Shown piece after piece: positions 6,664 through 10,715 of a DNA stretch of 10,715 nucleotides (position 1 is its first letter; every line of letters begins with the position of its first letter). A program made the position numbers and the translations under genes. Origin of the DNA: JAEUSG01 sp964590225 (GTDB lineage: Bacteria; Fibrobacterota; OXYB2-FULL-49-7; JAEUSG01); the NCBI GenBank assembly GCA_964590225.1, contig CAZPWS010000075.1, forward strand, positions 1-10,715. The letters are read 5' to 3'. The notes beneath the pieces are model-generated. The model did no database searches and had not been told where the DNA came from. It saw only the letters and a program-made list of their open reading frames with translations.

Positions 6664-7397
6664 TGGCGGTAAAAAAGAGACGAGCAGTTCTTGTAACAGG
6701 AGCCGCTAAAAGAATAGGGCGGGCAGTTGCAATTGCACTCGCCGAAGAGGGTTATTCTGTAATCGGTCATTACAATTACTCAAAAAAAGAAATTGATTCG
6801 CTTGGGCAGCAGATACGAAATAAAGGGGTTTCCTTTTATTATGTTAGATACGATTTATCGGAAAATCCGGCTGGACTTATGCATAAGTGTAATGATATTG
6901 GCATTGAGCTTTGTGGACTTGTCAATAATGCATCGATATTTGAACCTTGCTCACTTATAGGCAATAAGTCGATGGTTGATAAAATACTTATGGTTAACGC
7001 CTATGCTCCTCTTGAGTTAATGAAAGGCTTTTCGGAATACTGTAATAATGGATTTGTAATTAACATTGTTGATGCAAATATTGATAAGTTCAATAGGCGT
7101 TTTCAGGCATATCGCGTCAGTAAGAGGCTTCTGTTGGATTTTAGCCTTGAAATGGCAGCCTTACTTGCACCATCGATAAGGGTGAATGTGATATCACCAG
7201 GGGCAGTATTGCCCTCAAAATTCTCAACTGTTGGTGCAGAGAAGCTTTTGCGGGGTCCAATGGGAAATGGAGGTAAGTTGGTGGATATAGTTGATGCAGT
7301 GATATATCTTATTCGCAGCAAAAATATTACAGGACAGTTAATCTACGCGGATGGCGGACTACATTTGACAAAAAGATTAGGAAAAGCTAATGGATAA
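6663..7397 (+). CDS. Pteridine reductase-like short-chain dehydrogenase (FolM/PTR1 type)
   Basis: This 244-residue SDR has the NADPH-binding motif TGAAKRIG (12-19), in the TGxxxRxG form typical of pteridine reductases rather than the classical TGxxxGxG. It also has NNAS (88-91) and YRVSK (Y150, K154). The usual catalytic serine is replaced by aspartate in INIVDA (D137), the Asp-Tyr-Lys set known from Leishmania PTR1 and bacterial FolM. The C-terminal PGAVLP and YADGG segments complete the fold. FolM reduces dihydromonapterin and, weakly, dihydrofolate, and PTR1 reduces biopterin and folate. The adjacent folB/folX-like and folE genes support a pterin substrate. Which pterin it uses is an inference. 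It starts at an ATG sharing one base with the preceding stop and overlaps the next gene by 8 bp, so translation is probably coupled. It appears cytoplasmic. A general 3-oxoacyl reductase is less likely because of D137. Confidence 0.83.
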   Translation: MAVKKRRAVLVTGAAKRIGRAVAIALAEEGYSVIGHYNYSKKEIDSLGQQIRNKGVSFYYVRYDLSENPAGLMHKCNDIGIELCGLVNNASIFEPCSLIGNKSMVDKILMVNAYAPLELMKGFSEYCNNGFVINIVDANIDKFNRRFQAYRVSKRLLLDFSLEMAALLAPSIRVNVISPGAVLPSKFSTVGAEKLLRGPMGNGGKLVDIVDAVIYLIRSKNITGQLIYADGGLHLTKRLGKANG

Positions 7398-7743
7398 AGT
7401 TCACATAAGAGATCTAACGCTTCGCGTTATAGTGGGCATTTATCCTGAGGAGAAGAGGGAGAAACAAGATATCACTATTAACATATCGATGGATGCCAAT
7501 CTTGCTAAAGCATCTGCTTCTGACGATATTGCAGATACTGTAGATTATAAAGCTATTAAAAAGAAAATTATTTCTAAGCTTGAAACGACTTCCTTTAATC
7601 TTATTGAACGCGTGGCTGAATGTGTAGCGGAAATATGTTTGGCAGATTCAATGGTTGAAAGGGTTGTCGTTACTGTTGATAAGCCGGGAGCCCTACGGTT
7701 TGCTCGGAGCGCCGCTGTTACAATAGAACGCTATAAAAGATGA
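7390..7743 (+). CDS. folB: FolB/FolX family: dihydroneopterin aldolase or dihydroneopterin triphosphate epimerase
   Basis: The 117-residue length is typical for this tunnel-fold family. By alignment from memory to Staphylococcus DHNA (E22, Y54, E74, K100), the conserved residues correspond to E21, Y53 (DTVDYKAI), E73 (NLIERVAE) and K98 (VDKPGALRFA). FolB cleaves 7,8-dihydroneopterin to 6-hydroxymethyl-dihydropterin in folate synthesis. FolX epimerises dihydroneopterin triphosphate toward monapterin. The evidence is mixed: the N-terminal part (LRVIVGIYPEEKREKQDITINI) resembles E. coli FolX, while the C-terminal half (ERVAECVAE, DKPGALRFA) resembles FolB. The symbol is therefore provisional. 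It overlaps the SDR gene by 8 bp and is followed 24 bp later by folE. Neither folK nor folP is in the window. Confidence 0.85.
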   Translation: MDKVHIRDLTLRVIVGIYPEEKREKQDITINISMDANLAKASASDDIADTVDYKAIKKKIISKLETTSFNLIERVAECVAEICLADSMVERVVVTVDKPGALRFARSAAVTIERYKR

Positions 7744-7767
7744 CAATTAATAAAAACTGGAGAAAAA

Positions 7768-8331
7768 ATGGTGGACATTAGTAGTGATATCAAAAGCATA
7801 CTTGGCAAAATTGGCGAAGATCCGGACAGAGAAGGTTTATTGAAGACCCCCGAGCGAGTATCAAAAGCTTATGAGTTTCTAACAAAGGGGTATAAAGATG
7901 ATCCCGTTGAGATTGTTAAGAAGGCAATTTTTCACGAAGAATGCAACCATATGATTATTGTTAAGGATATTGAATTCTACAGCTTATGTGAGCACCATAT
8001 GCTTCCATTTTATGGACATTGCTTTATAGGATATATTTCTAAAAACAAGGTTTACGGAGTGAGTAAGATTGCGCGAGTTGTAGAGTGTTTTTCAAGGAGG
8101 CTTCAGGTACAGGAAAGGCTTACGCAGCAGGTAGCAAGGCTATTGAAAGATGCCATCGAGGCAGAGGGGGTTGGGGTGGTTATGGAGGCAAAGCATCTTT
8201 GCATGATGATGAGGGGTGTGCAGAAACAGAATTCTGTAATGGTAACTTCCGCAATGCTTGGCAGCTTTCATGATGATCCCGCCACAAGGGCGGAATTTCT
8301 TAACCTCATACGCGAAAACAGGGGCTTATGA
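7768..8331 (+). CDS. folE: GTP cyclohydrolase I (FolE)
   Basis: The 187-residue product catalyses the opening of the GTP imidazole ring to give 7,8-dihydroneopterin triphosphate and formate, the first step of folate and other pterin synthesis. The type I zinc enzyme signature is complete: CEHHMLPFYGH (C74, H76, H77), GVSKIARVVECFSRRLQVQERLTQQ (97-121, including the GTP-binding region) and HLCMMMRGVQK (H143, C145). C74, H77 and C145 are the expected zinc ligands. The N-terminal DREGLLKTPERVSKAYEF (20-37) is also typical. The ATG at 7768 is preceded by GGAG (7759-7762) with 5-bp spacing. The stop overlaps the next start in an ATGA junction. It should act as a cytoplasmic homodecamer. It is unrelated to the zinc-independent type IB enzyme (FolE2). 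Confidence 0.97.
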   Translation: MVDISSDIKSILGKIGEDPDREGLLKTPERVSKAYEFLTKGYKDDPVEIVKKAIFHEECNHMIIVKDIEFYSLCEHHMLPFYGHCFIGYISKNKVYGVSKIARVVECFSRRLQVQERLTQQVARLLKDAIEAEGVGVVMEAKHLCMMMRGVQKQNSVMVTSAMLGSFHDDPATRAEFLNLIRENRGL

Positions 8332-9035
8332 CAAAGGAAATCTCTGGCCGTTGCCGGTTGGATTTCTTTCCCGTTCTTTTTTGCATTTTATTTTTACTGC
8401 TAACTGTTTCTGAAGCGGAAGATTTTGACAATAGCGTAAAAAAAGAAATATCTGATAGCATAAAGATTGTAACGGTGCAAAATTTAAAAATGGGTGGAGA
8501 GCGATTTGGTAATAACGGCTTTGGGATTAGCATGCTTTTGGTGGATCGGTTTTTGGGTAATAGTAGTAATGGAAGTTTTGCTTTTGGTAGTGCAATCTCG
8601 GGCGATATACTAACTGGCGTGCCATATATACATATTACTCCGCGAATAAGTTACTGGAATCTTGTTGAGACCTTATCTTTCCGAGATACCACTTCCTCTA
8701 CTGAGCGCATCGTTACAGTTAGTGACCATGAAATTGGTGTTAACTTTCATGTTTCACTTGTTTCAGACAGGTTTTCGAAGGAGTCGGTGCGTCTTTTTAC
8801 CGGAATGGGGCCGTCGATGCATATCGGCGTTCAGAATACGCGTGAGGTTATCAACACAATACCTTATGGTAGAACCATATCCGGCGTAAAACATGGACTG
8901 GGTGTTATGGGTGGCGTAGAGTGGCCGTTTTCAATTTTTGCAAGTCTCATTATGTCCTTAAGCTATGAGTGGATATACGACTGGGACAGACTTGATAAAA
9001 AGCTTTTAATTTTGTCGGTTGGTATTGCAATTTAA
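8328..9035 (+). CDS. Hypothetical outer-membrane beta-barrel-like protein
   Basis: I do not recognise a named family. The 235-residue product begins with a short basic stretch (KEISGRCR) and a hydrophobic core (residues about 13-27, FFPVLFCILFLLLTV), then SEAED, so a signal peptide cleaved near residue 30 is likely. The rest lacks long hydrophobic helices. It shows alternating hydrophobic/polar strands rich in glycine and aromatic residues (GFGISMLLVDRF, GSFAFGSAISGDI, PYIHITPRISYW, EIGVNFHVSLVSDRF, VRLFTGMGPSMHIGV, HGLGVMGGVEWPF) and ends in a strand-like tail, LLILSVGIAI. This fits a small outer-membrane barrel of about eight strands. The start overlaps the folE stop (ATGA), so the gene is translationally coupled to folE and closes the operon. 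No functional link to pterins is evident from the sequence. Confidence 0.65.
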   Translation: MTKEISGRCRLDFFPVLFCILFLLLTVSEAEDFDNSVKKEISDSIKIVTVQNLKMGGERFGNNGFGISMLLVDRFLGNSSNGSFAFGSAISGDILTGVPYIHITPRISYWNLVETLSFRDTTSSTERIVTVSDHEIGVNFHVSLVSDRFSKESVRLFTGMGPSMHIGVQNTREVINTIPYGRTISGVKHGLGVMGGVEWPFSIFASLIMSLSYEWIYDWDRLDKKLLILSVGIAI

Positions 9036-9068
9036 AAAAGAAAACAGTAGAAAAAAGAATATCTCCTT

Positions 9069-9149
9069 TTAAACTTGGACCAAAAATAAAAATTTATAGT
9101 CTCGCGAAATATGATCTGTCCGAAAATCTCCCTATAACCGCAAGTTTAA
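9069..9149. repeat. Inverted repeat at the convergent gene ends
   Basis: TTAAACTTG (9069-9077) and CAAGTTTAA (9141-9149) are perfect 9-bp inverted copies 63 bp apart. They flank most of the gap between the plus-strand operon end (9035) and the minus-strand stop (9146-9148), and the right arm covers that stop. Neither arm is followed closely by a clear T run on its own transcript, so I do not call it a terminator with confidence. Nothing else in 9036-9145 looks like a gene or a strong terminator. Confidence 0.3.
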
Positions 9150-10669
9150 CGAATTAATGCAATTTTATACTTACCTATCTGAGCACCACAATCATTGACA
9201 ACAACGAAGTAAACTCCATTCGCAAAATTATGCAAACCCATCTCGATAGCTGATGCAGATCCATTTATATTTTTAGTCACTGTTGACGCAACAAGTCGCC
9301 CTTTCATATCATAAATACTTATGTCAACAATGCCCTTTATGTCAAAAAAATTTAATTTTAACACAGAAGTAAATGGATTTGGAGAGATGCTGACGCGCTG
9401 TGGGCTTTTCTGAACAGCCATAATATCTTTCTCGCGATCATCAAAACCAGTAATATTTTCTGGCAACACAATTGAATCGACAATAGTTGACATATTGTAA
9501 AACGGACCATTTCTTATTTGACTAGCATCAGCAAATGGAACCATCCATTTAGTACCAGTTCCATCTCTGTAGAGTTGTTTGCCCATCCAGTCGCTCGGAA
9601 GTGCAAAAGCATTGTCGGCAAGCAATGTGTCAAACGACATAAGTTGCGGTCCTCTCATAACGGCGATTTTACCAGGGAACAGAGGTCCTGCTGAAACCAT
9701 GCGCCAAGTCATTTCCATATCCACAATTATAGTGTCGCTTTCGGACCAAGCTCGACTAATATTTAAAAACTGTCCGGCAACTCCCGTGTATTCCTGTTCA
9801 CCAATAAATGCCTTAAATCTTCCACACCAGCCCGGCACATACAGCTGCACTCCAAAATTTTCAGTTTTTGCATTATTAACAGCTATGCGTATATTCCCTG
9901 AATATGGATAATCACCCGAAATGACTACATTAACGATAGAAGAGTTATTATCATTATTCCTTAAAGGTATTTGATAACTGCCTGAGACATAAAAAAGTAT
10001 CGCTACATTATTGTTAAGTCGTCCTGCCATAAATTTAGCTGCAAGTGACATAGCACGAGGAATACTATAATGACAACACAATCCATCAGAATAACCTTTC
10101 GTTCCGTCTAAAGGTAAGTTGTAAACCATCAAAGCGGTTCTTTCGGTCGCATGTGGGCAAATCGCACCTGTTAAGGCGTTAAAAAGATTTCTTTCCAGCT
10201 CGGATACATATTTTGGTTCGCCGGTGATTTGGAAAAAAAGCCAATTTAGCTGCAACCAAGTAACATGGGTACACCCCTCACTACCACCAGAATTGACCTT
10301 ATAGTCTTCCGTAAATATTTCCTGACGGTCACAACCTCCATGCAAAAAACGCTTTTTAGTCTTAATCTCATTCCAATATGTTGAACACGCTTTGAAATAT
10401 GTCCTATTACCATTGATTCTGTACATATCCAGTAATCCTAATATGCATGATGTCATTTCATAAGCTTTTTTGCTCGGTAGTGAAGCTATAGTAGCACCGC
10501 TTGCTAAACTAAGGAGTTTTGAGCCCGTTGCAGAATCACTCCAAGCATCAATGATTTTATGGCATAACTCAATATAACGCTGTTCACCAGTATGCCTATA
10601 AAGCTGAACTATTGCCTCCAGTACACTTGTTGACGCCATTCCCTTATATGTTCTTCCTGGATCCCACAT
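9146..10669 (-). CDS. GH127/DUF1680 beta-L-arabinofuranosidase-type enzyme with C-terminal sorting domain, N-terminus missing
   Basis: The 507-residue frame covers the second half of a GH127-like alpha/alpha barrel and its beta-domains. YKGMASTSVLEAIVQLYRHTG (8-28) is a barrel helix segment. Active-site residues, compared with Bifidobacterium HypBA1 (E322, E338, C340, C417, C418), appear as E117 (GGCDRQEIF), E131 and C133 (SEGCTHVTWLQLN), and C198/C199 (GLCCHY), where C198 would be the nucleophile and the others zinc ligands. MRGPQLMSFD (338-347) is the conserved beta-domain motif. Residues about 424-507 are a sorting-type domain (SISPNPFTS, YDMKGRLV, NGVYFVVV), which implies secretion. The family normally has well over 100 further N-terminal residues, including the signal peptide. 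Here a TGA lies in frame two codons before the ATG at 10669, so the gene is frameshifted or 5'-truncated, or the start is genuine with AGGTG just upstream. Substrates of relatives are beta-L-arabinofuranosides. Specificity is inferred. Confidence 0.75.
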   Translation of the reverse strand: MWDPGRTYKGMASTSVLEAIVQLYRHTGEQRYIELCHKIIDAWSDSATGSKLLSLASGATIASLPSKKAYEMTSCILGLLDMYRINGNRTYFKACSTYWNEIKTKKRFLHGGCDRQEIFTEDYKVNSGGSEGCTHVTWLQLNWLFFQITGEPKYVSELERNLFNALTGAICPHATERTALMVYNLPLDGTKGYSDGLCCHYSIPRAMSLAAKFMAGRLNNNVAILFYVSGSYQIPLRNNDNNSSIVNVVISGDYPYSGNIRIAVNNAKTENFGVQLYVPGWCGRFKAFIGEQEYTGVAGQFLNISRAWSESDTIIVDMEMTWRMVSAGPLFPGKIAVMRGPQLMSFDTLLADNAFALPSDWMGKQLYRDGTGTKWMVPFADASQIRNGPFYNMSTIVDSIVLPENITGFDDREKDIMAVQKSPQRVSISPNPFTSVLKLNFFDIKGIVDISIYDMKGRLVASTVTKNINGSASAIEMGLHNFANGVYFVVVNDCGAQIGKYKIALIR

Positions 10670-10715
10670 TCCTCACCTTTTTTTATGGTTCTTTCAGTAG
10701 TTATTTGAACTGCTT
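10670..10715 (-). other. Upstream edge of the GH127-like gene, possible continuation in another frame
   Basis: On the minus strand the frame of the downstream gene is closed by TGA at 10673-10675. A different frame is open to the window edge and reads AVQITTERTIKKGEE before meeting the downstream gene. This could be the tail of the missing N-terminal half displaced by a single frameshift in the A-rich/GGTGAGG stretch, or it could be chance. AGGTG directly before the ATG could act as a ribosome binding site. The window ends too soon to decide. Confidence 0.3.

Noticed and set aside
8085..8273. 62-residue plus-strand frame inside folE
   Set aside because: It is an alternate-frame shadow of the conserved FolE sequence with no independent start signal.

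Overview
The window looks like chromosomal DNA of a Gram-negative bacterium of the Fibrobacterota/Bacteroidota-Chlorobi (FCB) kind. Two large secreted proteins end in a C-terminal sorting-type domain with a PNPF motif followed by a short beta-sandwich (type IX secretion style). The DNA is moderately AT-rich, and a DUF1015 protein, a predicted outer-membrane barrel and a decayed AAA/DUF4143 ATPase are also present. The exact lineage is an inference; Fibrobacterota (Chitinispirillia-like) is my best guess.

Layout. Positions 1-378 carry no gene. They hold a 259-bp MITE-like element bounded by a perfect 17-bp inverted repeat and packed with hairpins. Positions 379-1022 (minus) are the remnant of an AAA_14/DUF4143 ATPase that has lost its ATP-binding core and, apparently, its nuclease-like core. 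Positions 1154-3757 (minus) encode a secreted PcRGLX/YetA-like polysaccharide-lyase-type protein. A 54-bp divergent intergenic region separates it from a six-gene plus-strand run (3812-9035). That run encodes a DUF1015 protein, a PAS-SpoIIE phosphatase with a degenerate kinase-like tail, a pteridine-reductase-like SDR (FolM/PTR1 type), a FolB/FolX-family protein, GTP cyclohydrolase I (FolE) and a small predicted outer-membrane protein. Four of the five junctions overlap or are shorter than 25 bp, so this is very probably one operon. Positions 9146-10669 (minus), converging on the operon, encode most of a GH127/DUF1680 beta-L-arabinofuranosidase-type enzyme with a C-terminal sorting domain. Its usual N-terminal part is missing at the window edge.

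How the genes fit together. FolE makes 7,8-dihydroneopterin triphosphate from GTP. A FolB/FolX-family enzyme cleaves or epimerises the side chain of dihydropterins. The SDR carries the Asp-Tyr-Lys catalytic set of pteridine reductases and so could reduce a dihydropterin to the tetrahydro form. The trio therefore reads either as part of folate synthesis or as a tetrahydromonapterin-type reduced pterin pathway. The two flanking secreted enzymes suggest a plant-polysaccharide (pectin/arabinan) degrading lifestyle. The most interesting points are the coupling of a signalling phosphatase to the pterin genes, the loss of the N-box in that phosphatase's C-terminal domain, the hidden 5' fragment of the ATPase pseudogene, and the MITE-like repeat.
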